This document shows positions 26,740-34,438 of a DNA stretch of 64,000 bases, in pieces. Position 1 is the stretch's first letter. The number at the start of each line of letters is the position of its first letter. The position numbers and the translations under genes are program-made. The notes under the pieces were generated by a model. That model saw nothing but the letters and a program-made list of their open reading frames with translations, made no database searches and was not told where the DNA came from. The DNA is from WHSW01 sp963767285 (GTDB taxonomy: Bacteria > Actinomycetota > Thermoleophilia > Solirubrobacterales > 70-9), in assembly GCA_963767285.1 (NCBI GenBank), contig CAVYDJ010000001.1, positions 496,001 through 560,000 on the forward strand, read 5' to 3'.

Positions 26740-26810
26740 CCGGCGCATCGCCGGGGCCTTCCGGCTACTCTGCCCGACCACGGCTCCGGGTGTGGAGCCG
26801 GGGGTGAGGG

Positions 26811-27443
26811 ATGGTCACACTTACGCTCAACGAGCCTGCCGGGCGAACCCTTTCCGGGGACAAGGCCCAAAGGATCATCGCTGCGATGCGCGAGTCGGTC
26901 GCCGAGATCGGGATCGCCGACTCGACGTTCGAGCGCGTCTCGGCCAAGGCCGGTGTGTCCCGGGGCCTCCTGCACTACTACTTCGGAACCAAGGAGCGGC
27001 TGCTCGTCGAGGTGATCCGCCGCGACACCGAGTACCGGGTCGACACCGTGGTCGGCGCGGTCCGCTCGGCAGAGACGGTCGACGAGGTGATCGCAGCGAT
27101 GTTCGCCGCCTTCTCGCGGACGGTCAACGAGGAGAGCGGCTACGTCTACATGGTCTCCGAGCTGTTCGTCGCCGGCCGCCACCAAGCCGAGATCCAGCGC
27201 GAGCTCGGCTCCCTGTACAGCCGGGCCCGCGCGGCGCTCGCCGCCGTGCTGCGCGAGAAGGAGGACGAGGGTGTCCTGGCGCTCCGTTTCGACGCCGAGT
27301 CCGTGATCACCCACATGTTCGCCGCCGGCGATGGCGCGGTCGTGCAGGTGCTGACCGACCCGACCCTCAACGTCGAGGCGGCCGGTGCCACCAGCTATCA
27401 GGTCTACCGCTTCCTGCTCGACTCGCGCGTCGAGCCCAGCTAG
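26811..27443 (+). CDS. TetR-family regulator
   Basis: A 210-residue TetR protein with the DNA-binding part at residues 15-65 (AQRIIAAMRESVAEIGIADS, FERVSAKAGVSRGLLHYYFG, TKERLLVEV) and a helical effector domain. The HTH resembles regulators of lipid or acyl genes, but the target is unknown. It converges on the R2lox-SCP2 gene with a 3-base gap. No palindrome is evident upstream. Confidence 0.9.
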   Translation: MVTLTLNEPAGRTLSGDKAQRIIAAMRESVAEIGIADSTFERVSAKAGVSRGLLHYYFGTKERLLVEVIRRDTEYRVDTVVGAVRSAETVDEVIAAMFAAFSRTVNEESGYVYMVSELFVAGRHQAEIQRELGSLYSRARAALAAVLREKEDEGVLALRFDAESVITHMFAAGDGAVVQVLTDPTLNVEAAGATSYQVYRFLLDSRVEPS

Positions 27444-27446
27444 CCG

Positions 27447-28742
27447 CTAGCTGAGCCGCGTCGGCCGCGGGGGGAAGACCTTCGCCGTTCGCAGCAGGTT
27501 GCGAAGCGAGCCGCGCGGGCGAATCCGCCGGCGCAGCATGAGCCGGCGCGCGTCGGCGCCCTTGGTCGACATCTCGATCCAGTCCTGCCAGGTGGACTCG
27601 ATCGTCAGGTCGGCGCTCGGGGCCAGGCCGGGCTGGGCTGCCGTCGAGCCGTTGTCGATCCGCACGTGCCACGGGTCGGCGTCGCTGAACTGCCATTGGA
27701 TCGTCAGCGGATTGCCGTTGATCCGCTCGGTGCGGGCCGCGTTCGCGATCAGGTCGAAGTGCAGGCGCTGAACCTCCTCGGAGGAGTCCGGGCGGCCGTT
27801 GGCCGGCCCCATGACCCCGGACTCGAGCAGGATGATCTGGCGCCGGGCGATCTCCTCGGGGGGCCAGTCGGGATCGACCGGGAAGACGCCGGGCATCTCG
27901 TCGATCGGATAGCCGGCCGCGCGCCACTTCGCCCGCACGGAGTTCAGGCCGAAGACGAAGAGGTCCTCGAGCTCGAACCCATAGGCGCGCGTGTACTCGC
28001 GCGCCCGGTCGACGGGATAGAAGACGGCGAGGGTGTACGGGAGCACCTCGCGCAGCAGTTCCGCCACGGCCTCCTTGCACTCGTCGGACTCCTCGAAGCA
28101 CTCGGCCAGGACCTTGACGCCGAACCCGATGTGGCGCTGCTCGTCGCGCGAGACGTTCGCCATCCCCTCGGAGAAGCCGGGCATCGTGCCCGCGTCGGCG
28201 AAGTAGTCCTCGATGTAGTGCTGGCCGGGCTGGGCGAGCGTCGCCTCCACGACCATGTGGTAGAGCGCGATCGCGCGGGCGAAGTTCGGCAGCGAGCGGT
28301 CGCGCCGCAGGTCGTCGGCCATCCGGTCGAGCCGGTCGAACACGTTGAGGTAGCCCCAGGACAGCTCCGACTCGGTGTAGGCAAGGGTCGACGCGATCGA
28401 GTCGCCGGCCCCGATCACCTCCTTGAAGAAGCGGTGGAAGAAGACCGCGTGGCGAGCCTCGTCGACCTGCTGGGTCGCGAGGAAGTACTTCTGCTCCTCC
28501 TTCGGCGCCGCGTCGATGTAGGGGGAGAGGTTGTCGGCGACCGAGTCCTCGCCGTAGAAGAACATCGAGTAGATCCAGAGGGCGGACTTGCGCTGGAGCT
28601 CGCTGAGGCCCTGCCACCCCACGCGATCCTGGCCGAAGTCGATCGCGGTCGCCTGCCAGTTCGACTTCTCCCAGCGCTGGTAGAGATCGTCGTAGCTGAT
28701 CCCGTCGGCTGCCTTGATCCCGTCCTTCTGGGCGACGCTCAT
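27447..28742 (-). CDS. R2lox-like ferritin-fold protein fused to an SCP2-like domain
   Basis: A 431-residue protein in two parts. Residues ~1-310 form a ribonucleotide reductase R2-like ferritin domain; the carboxylate/histidine ligands E65, E95, H98, E166, E201 and H204 (GEDSVAD, DEARH, VVEA, DEQRH) are in place. V68 and Y161 sit where R2lox proteins form their Val-Tyr crosslink, supporting an oxidase rather than a ribonucleotide reductase. Residues ~320-431 look like an SCP2/sterol-carrier fold (LTIQWQFSD, DPWHVRIDNG, ADLTIESTWQDWIEMSTK), suggesting a lipophilic substrate is delivered to the oxidase. A CRP-type site lies 71 bases upstream. Confidence 0.85.
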   Translation of the reverse strand: MSVAQKDGIKAADGISYDDLYQRWEKSNWQATAIDFGQDRVGWQGLSELQRKSALWIYSMFFYGEDSVADNLSPYIDAAPKEEQKYFLATQQVDEARHAVFFHRFFKEVIGAGDSIASTLAYTESELSWGYLNVFDRLDRMADDLRRDRSLPNFARAIALYHMVVEATLAQPGQHYIEDYFADAGTMPGFSEGMANVSRDEQRHIGFGVKVLAECFEESDECKEAVAELLREVLPYTLAVFYPVDRAREYTRAYGFELEDLFVFGLNSVRAKWRAAGYPIDEMPGVFPVDPDWPPEEIARRQIILLESGVMGPANGRPDSSEEVQRLHFDLIANAARTERINGNPLTIQWQFSDADPWHVRIDNGSTAAQPGLAPSADLTIESTWQDWIEMSTKGADARRLMLRRRIRPRGSLRNLLRTAKVFPPRPTRLS

Positions 28743-28811
28743 CTCTCTCCCCTCGAACCGTTACACCGTTTGATGTCGAGCTTAGACCCGGGCGCCGCGG
28801 GCGGCAATCGA

Positions 28812-28829
28812 GTGTGATGTACCTCACAC
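28812..28829. promoter_or_regulatory. CRP-type binding site upstream of the R2lox-like gene
   Basis: GTGTGA-TGTACC-TCACAC is an exact match to the TGTGA-N6-TCACA consensus recognised by CRP/Cmr-type regulators and extends it by one base each side. It lies 71 bases upstream of the R2lox-like start, a plausible activator position. Confidence 0.65.
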
Positions 28830-28855
28830 ATGGGAGCCCGCCGTTGGACAGCCCG

Positions 28856-28868
28856 TCACAAAATGTGA
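28856..28868. promoter_or_regulatory. Second short palindrome upstream of the R2lox-like gene
   Basis: TCACA-AAA-TGTGA, a perfect 5-base inverted repeat with a 3-base centre, ~28 bases beyond the CRP-type site. The half-sites equal those of the first site but face outward. It may be a second operator or chance. Confidence 0.35.
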
Positions 28869-28869
28869 A

Positions 28870-28945
28870 GAAGACCAAGAAATCGCTAAAGGTCTTCTCC
28901 CGGCCTGCCGATAACAGGAGGTGCGGCACCTGTAAAAGGGTGCCG
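28870..28945. repeat. REP-like palindromes in the intergenic region
   Basis: Two inverted repeats in a row: GAAGACC (28870-28876) with GGTCTTC (28891-28897), and CGGCACC (28924-28930) with GGTGCCG (28939-28945) around TGTAAAAG. No T-run follows either arm. They lie between two genes on the same strand, downstream of the PPOX-type gene, where REP-type elements often sit. Confidence 0.45.
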
Positions 28946-28959
28946 TTTGTCGTTCTGCG

Positions 28960-29385
28960 TCAGGCGTCGGTCGCACGCCAACTCAGCGCGCGCTCGACTT
29001 CGAGCCGCAGCAGCGGGCCGGGCGGCGGGTCGTCGCGGTACGGCGCGTACTTGTCGACGAGCGCCTCGAGTCCGCTCGCGCCGTCCCCGAGGTCGAGTAC
29101 CTCGACCCGGCCGAGCAACTGGACCCAGGCGAGCGTCGACCAGTCGTCGTCGTAGGCGTCGACGACCAGCGCGGCCCGTGGGCTGCGGCGCAGCCAGCGG
29201 ACCCGGGCAGGGTCCGCCGTGCGCTTCGGCTTGCGGTCGATCGCGCTCCACACGGCGCCCTCCGCGATGGCGTAGGTGATCGGCAGGACGCGCGGCCTAT
29301 TCCCGTCATCGAGGAAGGCGAGCCGGGCAACCCGGGCGCTTTCGAGTTGGAATCGACCCCACTCGGGTAGTCCATCGATCGGCAC
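28960..29385 (-). CDS. PPOX-class probable F420-dependent oxidoreductase (Rv0121c-like)
   Basis: A 141-residue split-barrel flavin/F420-binding protein. Family marks: GRFQLESARVARLAFLDDG, RVLPITYAI, the KPKRTADPARVRWLRRSPRA segment and VVDAYDDDWSTLAWVQLLG, which recur in the Rv0121c group of PPOX proteins. A longer frame starts at 29442 but would cross into the divergent LLM gene; GTG 29385 (VPIDGLPEW) fits the family start. Substrate unknown. Paired divergently with another F420-type enzyme. Confidence 0.82.
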   Translation of the reverse strand: MPIDGLPEWGRFQLESARVARLAFLDDGNRPRVLPITYAIAEGAVWSAIDRKPKRTADPARVRWLRRSPRAALVVDAYDDDWSTLAWVQLLGRVEVLDLGDGASGLEALVDKYAPYRDDPPPGPLLRLEVERALSWRATDA

Positions 29386-29417
29386 CCGCCGAGGGTAAGC
29401 GAGACAAGGAGCGGAAG

Positions 29418-30311
29418 ATGGACGTAGCGATCGGATTGCCAAACGCGGTTCCCGGGACGACGGGCAAGCAGCTGACCGAGTGGGCCCGCAACGCCGACCT
29501 GGCCGGCTTCTCGTCGCTGGGGACGATCGACCGGATCGCCTACCCGAACCTCGAGCCGCTGACGGCGCTGGCCGCCGCCGCCGCGGTGACCGATCGCATC
29601 AAGCTGGCCACGACGATCCTGATCGCCCCCTACCGCGTCAACGCGGTGCTGCTCGCCAAGCAGGTGGCCTCCGTGCACACGATCTCCGGCGGGCGGATGG
29701 TGCTTGGGATCGCGGTCGGCGGGCGCTCCGACGACTACGAGGTCTCCGGCGTCGACTTCGAGTCGCGCGGCGGCGAGAACTTCGAGCGGATGTTGCACGA
29801 GATCAAGCACACGTGGGCGAACTCGAACGAGTCGTCCGGTGCCGGGCACCACACCGGCGTCGGCCCCGACGTCGGCGAGAACCCGCCGAAGATCCTCATC
29901 GGCGGCACGATCGACGCTGCCTTCCGGCGTGCCGCCGAGTTCGGCGACGGGTTCATCGCCGGGGGCGCTCCGCCGGACGCGCTCGCGCAGAGTCGCGAGA
30001 AGCTGCTCGCCGCGTGGAAGGAGGCGGGCCGGAAGGGCGAGCCGCTGACGACGGGGCTCGCCTACTTCTCGCTCGGCGACCAGGCCGAGGAGAACGCCAG
30101 CAAGTACGTCCACGATTACTACGCGTGGCTCGGCGATTACGCGGACCAGATCGCCCAGAGCGTCGCCACGGATGCCGAGACGGTCCAGCAGTACAACCAA
30201 GCGTTCGCCGACGCCGGCTGCGACGAGCTGTTCTGGATCCCGAGCTCGTCGGACCCGCGTCAGGTCGACATGCTCGCCGAGGCGGCGCTGTTGACCGGCG
30301 CTGCGGGCTAA
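29418..30311 (+). CDS. LLM-class F420-dependent oxidoreductase
   Basis: A 297-residue TIM-barrel of the luciferase-like monooxygenase family, starting MDVAIGLPNAVPG, with the strand-loop TDRIKLATTILIAPYRV, the SGGRMVLGIAVGGR cofactor loop and a later KILIGGTIDAAFRRAAEFGD. This class usually uses reduced F420 for hydride transfer; FMN use is the alternative. Divergent from the PPOX-type gene by 32 bases. Overlaps the stop of glyS by four bases. Confidence 0.88.
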   Translation: MDVAIGLPNAVPGTTGKQLTEWARNADLAGFSSLGTIDRIAYPNLEPLTALAAAAAVTDRIKLATTILIAPYRVNAVLLAKQVASVHTISGGRMVLGIAVGGRSDDYEVSGVDFESRGGENFERMLHEIKHTWANSNESSGAGHHTGVGPDVGENPPKILIGGTIDAAFRRAAEFGDGFIAGGAPPDALAQSREKLLAAWKEAGRKGEPLTTGLAYFSLGDQAEENASKYVHDYYAWLGDYADQIAQSVATDAETVQQYNQAFADAGCDELFWIPSSSDPRQVDMLAEAALLTGAAG

Positions 30312-31681
30312 CCGAGCTTCGGGCTCTGCCAGGGCTCGCCGAGGCGCGTCTCGAGCGCTTCCGCCAGGCCCTCGGCCGGTACGCGCGTCTGCTCGAGCGA
30401 GTCGCGGTCGCGCAGCGTGACGGTGCCGTCCTCCATCGTCTGGCCGTCGACGGTGATGCCCCACGGCGTCCCGATCTCGTCCTGGCGGCGGTAGCGCTTG
30501 CCGATCGAGCCGCCCTCGTCGAACTCGGCCGGGATCCGGTGGCGGACCGACTCGAAGATCTCGCGGGCTCGCTCCGGCATCCCGTCGCGTGAGACCAGCG
30601 GCAGAACGGCGACCTTGACCGGGGCGAGCCTCGGGTGAAGCCGCAGGACCGTGCGTTCGCGTCCCTCGACCTCCTCGGTCTCGTAGGCATCGACCATGAA
30701 GGCGAGCACCGCGCGGTCGACGCCGGCCGCCGGCTCGATCACGTGCGGGACGTAGCGCTCCTTGGTCTGCTGGTCGAAGTACTCGAGCTTCTCGCCCGAG
30801 GCCTCCGCGTGGGCGGTGAGGTCGAAGTCGCCGCGGTTGGCGATCCCCTCGAGCTCGGAGAAGCCCATCGGGAAGCGGAACTCGATGTCGGAGGTGGCGC
30901 TCGAGTAGTGCGAGAGCTCGTCGGCCTCGTGGGCGCGCAGGATCAGGCTGTCGGGGCGGATCCCGAGCTCGGTGTACCAGTGCATTCGCGCCTCGAGCCA
31001 GTGCTCGTGCCAGCGCTCCGCGTCCTCGGGCGGGCAGAAGAACTCCATCTCCATCTGCTCGAACTCCCGGGTGCGGAAGATGAAGTTCCCGGTCGTGATC
31101 TCGTTGCGAAACGACTTGCCGATCTGGGCGATCCCGAACGGCGGCTTCTTGCGCGCGAACTGGAGCACGTTCTTGAAGTTGATGAAGATTCCCTGCGCGG
31201 TCTCTGGGCGCAGGTATGCGACCGACGCCGAGTCGACGACCGGGCCGACGTGCGTCTGGAACATCAGGTTGAACTCCCGCGCGTCGGTGAGCTCGCAGTC
31301 CGGCCCCTCGCCGGGCTTCTTCGAGGGCTTCTTGCCGCACTGGCCGTCGGAGAGCTTGTCGGCCCGGAAGCGCAGCTTGCAGGTCTTGCAGTCGACCATC
31401 GGGTCGGTGAACCCGGCCAGGTGCCCCGACGCCTCCCAGACCCGCGGGTGCTGGATAATCGCCGAGTCGATCGCGACGATGTCGTCGCGTTCCTGGAGCA
31501 TCGAGCGCCACCACTCGTTCTTGACGTTGTTCTTGAGCAGGACGCCGTAGTGGCCGTAGTCGTAGGTCGACCCGACCCCGCCGTAGATCTCCGACGAGGG
31601 GAAGATGAAGCCGCGGCGCTTGCACATCGCGACGATCTCGTCGAGGGTCGGGCCCGCCTCGGTGGTGGCGTCGTCGGTCAC
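30308..31681 (-). CDS. glyS: Glycyl-tRNA synthetase, single-chain type
   Basis: A 457-residue class II synthetase that charges tRNA-Gly, the homodimeric (archaeal/eukaryotic-like) form found in actinobacteria. It starts with DEIVAMCKRRGFIFPSSEIYGG; motif 2 is FRNEITTGNFIFRTREFEQMEMEFF in pieces, preceded by YLRPETAQGIFINFKN; the anticodon-binding domain begins at about 350 (APVKVAVLPLVSRDG). A zinc-type CKTCKLRF with a later KKP-rich insert is visible at about 100. Essential. Ends on CTAA shared with the LLM gene. Confidence 0.96.
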   Translation of the reverse strand: MTDDATTEAGPTLDEIVAMCKRRGFIFPSSEIYGGVGSTYDYGHYGVLLKNNVKNEWWRSMLQERDDIVAIDSAIIQHPRVWEASGHLAGFTDPMVDCKTCKLRFRADKLSDGQCGKKPSKKPGEGPDCELTDAREFNLMFQTHVGPVVDSASVAYLRPETAQGIFINFKNVLQFARKKPPFGIAQIGKSFRNEITTGNFIFRTREFEQMEMEFFCPPEDAERWHEHWLEARMHWYTELGIRPDSLILRAHEADELSHYSSATSDIEFRFPMGFSELEGIANRGDFDLTAHAEASGEKLEYFDQQTKERYVPHVIEPAAGVDRAVLAFMVDAYETEEVEGRERTVLRLHPRLAPVKVAVLPLVSRDGMPERAREIFESVRHRIPAEFDEGGSIGKRYRRQDEIGTPWGITVDGQTMEDGTVTLRDRDSLEQTRVPAEGLAEALETRLGEPWQSPKLG

Positions 31682-31727
31682 GCGCCGAAAGCTACCCGTC
31701 GCTGCGGGCGAAGCCCGCCCGTAGCCG

Positions 31728-31872
31728 TTACTTCGCGCGGACCTTGAGCCTGGTCGTCTTGCCCTTGGCGTCGCGGACCTTGAGCTTGAAGGTCAGCTTG
31801 GTTCGCGGGCTCAGCCCTTGCCGGGCTCGACGGCGCCGTCGCCGAACTCGACCCAGCCGGTCCCCAGCCCCC
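31728..31872 (-). pseudogene. Possible remnant of a PKD-type secreted protein C-terminus
   Basis: On the minus strand the sequence reads GTGWVEFGDGAVEPGKG and then, one register off, LSPRTKLTFKLKVRDAKGK and TTRLKVRAK before TAA. WxxFGDG and KVRDAKGK are spaced as in a PKD fold, and basic C-termini like this are common in secreted proteins here (compare the beta-helix protein's end). No start or upstream body survives. The surrounding 269 bases between glyS and the FmdB-like gene hold nothing else I can name; a GCGGGC-GAA-GCCCGC hairpin lies near 31705. Confidence 0.35.
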
Positions 31873-31950
31873 GCTCCGGGACGTACTCGGCGCTTGTCCG
31901 AGACCTGCCTGTCCGTCCCCGCATCCCTAGTTGGAATACTGGCACGCCCG

Positions 31951-32235
31951 ATGCCGATTTACGAATACAAGTGCCCGGACGGCCACCGCTTCGAGGTCTT
32001 CCAGTCGATGGCCGACGATCCGGTCACGGTTTGCGAGGTTTGCGGTAAGCCCGTCGAGCGCGTCTTTCACCCGATCGCGGTGCACTTCAAGGGCTCGGGC
32101 TTCTACACGACCGACTACGCGAAGAAGGGCTCGGCGGCGAAGAGCGGCGACGGCGGCGGGGACTCGAAGCCGGAGAAGAAGCCGGACTCGAAGAGCGACT
32201 CGAGCTCCAAGTCCGAATCGAAGAAGAGCGACTGA
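31951..32235 (+). CDS. FmdB/zinc-ribbon protein with charged tail
   Basis: A 94-residue protein with an N-terminal zinc-ribbon MPIYEYKCPDGHRFEVFQSM and CEVCGKPVERVFHPIAVHFKG (C8, C29, C32), the FmdB regulatory-protein family. The C-terminal half is a Lys/Ser/Glu/Asp-rich low-complexity tail. FmdB-type proteins are small cytoplasmic proteins of unclear role. ATG 31951 is the only start giving the family beginning. One base separates it from the convergent LCP gene. Confidence 0.9.
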   Translation: MPIYEYKCPDGHRFEVFQSMADDPVTVCEVCGKPVERVFHPIAVHFKGSGFYTTDYAKKGSAAKSGDGGGDSKPEKKPDSKSDSSSKSESKKSD

Positions 32236-32236
32236 G

Positions 32237-33439
32237 CTACTCCTGCGGGCAGTCCGGAGCTCGCGGCGGCTTGTGGCCGAGCAGCTTCTCCGCGGCCCGG
32301 ACGCACTCGTCCTGCGAGACGACGAGGTTGCCGGCACCGGTGGTCGACGTCGGCTTCAGGACGTCAGCACCCTCGCCGCCGCCGGTCGCCGCGGCGATCG
32401 CCAGCTGGGGCATCGTCAGCGCGCCCATGCTCGAGACCATCGCCTTGGGCGCGTTCCAGGCGATGAGCGGGCCCTTCAGGAAGTTGATCGGCAGTCGGGT
32501 GATGCTGGTCAGCTGACTCTTGATCCCGTCGAGGATCAGCTGCTGGAACTGGGCCCGCTCGACGTCGGTGCCGGTGAACTGGCCGTTGCCGCAGGTGTTG
32601 CTGCGGGTTCGAGCGAGGGTGATCGCCTGGTAGCCGTCGAGGTGGTTCTCGCCCTCGTCGAGCTTCAGGTTGAAGGCGCCGTCCGAGACGGTCGAGCAGA
32701 CCGGATAGGGGAGGTCGACGGTGACCCCGCCGATCGAGTCGATGAACTTGCGAAAGCCGTCGAAGTCGATGATCGCGACCTGGTCGACGTCGAGCCCGAG
32801 CATCTGCTCGACCGTGCGCACCGCGAGCTTCGCACCGCCCGAGGCGTACGCGGAGTTGATCTTCTGTGGCCCGTGTCCGGGGACCGGGGCGAGCGTGTCG
32901 CGGGGGATCGAGAGCTTGCGCAGCGTCCCGGCGCCGGCGCGGACCAGCATGATCGTGTCGGAGCGGTACGGGCCGTGCTTGCAGTTGTTGTCGGTCGGGC
33001 GGCCGCTGGTCACCGCCTCGATGCAGTTCTCCGTCTCGGCCTCGGCCGGGCCCGCGAAGGCGCCGGACCGCACGTCGGTGCCGAGCACGAGGATCGTCTG
33101 GCCGCCGATCAGGAACGGCCCGCCGTCGATCACGCTCCCGACCCCGTCGGCGAGCTCGCCCTTCTGGATCTGGGCCGAGATCGCGAAGGCCACGAAGCTG
33201 ATCGCGATCCAGGCGACGGCGAAGATCCCGACCCACCGCAGCACCTTGCGCCAGGTCGGCTTCTCGCCGGGCATCCGGGGCGGCTTCGGCGGCTTGTCGC
33301 CGCCGCCGAAGCGACCGCCCAGGCCGGAGAGGTCGGGCTTGCGAATTCTGTCGCGCAGACTGGGCCGCGACTTGTAAACGTTGTAGTCGGGCGGTTCCTG
33401 TCGCGGCGGCGGTTCGGGTTTATCCCCGGATTCGGGCAT
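32237..33439 (-). CDS. LytR-CpsA-Psr (LCP) family protein
   Basis: A 400-residue protein: a Pro/Lys-rich cytoplasmic start (~65 residues), one transmembrane helix (about 70-90) and an extracytoplasmic LCP domain. LCP enzymes attach polymers such as teichoic acid or arabinogalactan to peptidoglycan from lipid-linked precursors. Core residues are in ILVLGTDVRSG, RSDTIMLVRAG, LSIPRDTLAPV and KINSAYASGG; the later GGVTVDLPYPV and LARTRSNTCGNG are also typical. Cell-wall targets in this organism unknown. Confidence 0.92.
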   Translation of the reverse strand: MPESGDKPEPPPRQEPPDYNVYKSRPSLRDRIRKPDLSGLGGRFGGGDKPPKPPRMPGEKPTWRKVLRWVGIFAVAWIAISFVAFAISAQIQKGELADGVGSVIDGGPFLIGGQTILVLGTDVRSGAFAGPAEAETENCIEAVTSGRPTDNNCKHGPYRSDTIMLVRAGAGTLRKLSIPRDTLAPVPGHGPQKINSAYASGGAKLAVRTVEQMLGLDVDQVAIIDFDGFRKFIDSIGGVTVDLPYPVCSTVSDGAFNLKLDEGENHLDGYQAITLARTRSNTCGNGQFTGTDVERAQFQQLILDGIKSQLTSITRLPINFLKGPLIAWNAPKAMVSSMGALTMPQLAIAAATGGGEGADVLKPTSTTGAGNLVVSQDECVRAAEKLLGHKPPRAPDCPQE

Positions 33440-33490
33440 CGGCTATCAATACCGCATGCCCTTCGAAGAATCCTGCAAGCCGGCTTCGAG

Positions 33491-34438
33491 GTGAGGGCTG
33501 CGATCGGCGCGGATCTTGGGGGCACCAAGATGGCCGTCGGGGTCATCGACTCCGACCAGAACATCCTCCATCGCGGCACCGAGCCCACCACCGGCCTGAC
33601 GCTCGACGAGTTGCTGGACACGCTCGAGGGCGAGGTCCGCGAGGGGATCGAGGCGTGCCCGGAGGCCGTCGGGGTCGGCGTCGGGGTGCCGTCGACGATG
33701 GACCGCGAGCGCGGCGTCGCGGTCGCCTCGGTGAACCTGCCGATCGCCGACGTCCCGATCCGCGACCTGATCGCCGAGCGCGTCGGGCTGCCGGTCTTCA
33801 TCGACAATGACGCGAACGTGGCGGCGCTCGCCGAGCATCGGTTCGGGGCCGGCATGGGCACCCGCAACATGGTCATGCTCACGGTCGGGACCGGGATCGG
33901 CGGCGGCCTGGTGCTGAACGGCGAGCTGTACCACGGCTCGAGCGGCGCCGGAGTCGAGCTCGGCCACATGGTGATCGACGAGCACGGCCCGCCGTGCCCC
34001 GGCAGCTGCCCGAACCGGGGCTGCGTGGAAGCGTTCGTCTCCGGCAGGGCGGTCGGACGGGAGGGCGCGCTGGCCGCGGTCGACGCCCCGGACTCGGCGC
34101 TCGGCAGGGCGCTGGCCGCCGGGAAGGAGATCGACGGCAAGCTGGTCACCGACGCGGCGATCGCCGGCGACCCGGTGGCGATCCGGGTGTTCACGGAGGT
34201 CGGGCGGCACCTCGGCGTCGCGCTCACCTCCTACGCCAACATCTTCGAGCCCGACGTGATCGTCATCGGCGGCGGTGTGATCGCCGCCGGCGAGCTGCTG
34301 CTCGGCCCGGCGCGGCAGGTGGTTCGCGATCGCGCGCTGGCGCCGATGGACAAGACACCGGTGGTCGCGGCGGCGCTGGGCCCCGACGCGGGGATGATCG
34401 GCGCCGCCGAGATGGCGCTCGAGGAGGTTGCGGGCTGA
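33491..34438 (+). CDS. ROK-family sugar kinase (glucokinase-like)
   Basis: A 315-residue ROK protein. Phosphate motif GADLGGTKMAVGV at the start, catalytic Asp in FIDNDANVAALAE, ribose/sugar loop TVGTGIGGGLVL, and the zinc-binding segment GHMVIDEHGPPCPG followed by SCPNRGCVEAFV. No HTH domain, so a kinase rather than a repressor; probably phosphorylates glucose or N-acetylmannosamine-type sugars. Start GTG 33491 gives VRAAIGADLGG; an open frame continues upstream but lacks homology. It overlaps the rsmI start by one base (TGATG). Confidence 0.92.
   Translation: MRAAIGADLGGTKMAVGVIDSDQNILHRGTEPTTGLTLDELLDTLEGEVREGIEACPEAVGVGVGVPSTMDRERGVAVASVNLPIADVPIRDLIAERVGLPVFIDNDANVAALAEHRFGAGMGTRNMVMLTVGTGIGGGLVLNGELYHGSSGAGVELGHMVIDEHGPPCPGSCPNRGCVEAFVSGRAVGREGALAAVDAPDSALGRALAAGKEIDGKLVTDAAIAGDPVAIRVFTEVGRHLGVALTSYANIFEPDVIVIGGGVIAAGELLLGPARQVVRDRALAPMDKTPVVAAALGPDAGMIGAAEMALEEVAG

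Noticed and set aside
28870..28945. Rho-independent terminator
   Set aside because: Stems are present but no T-run follows on either strand.
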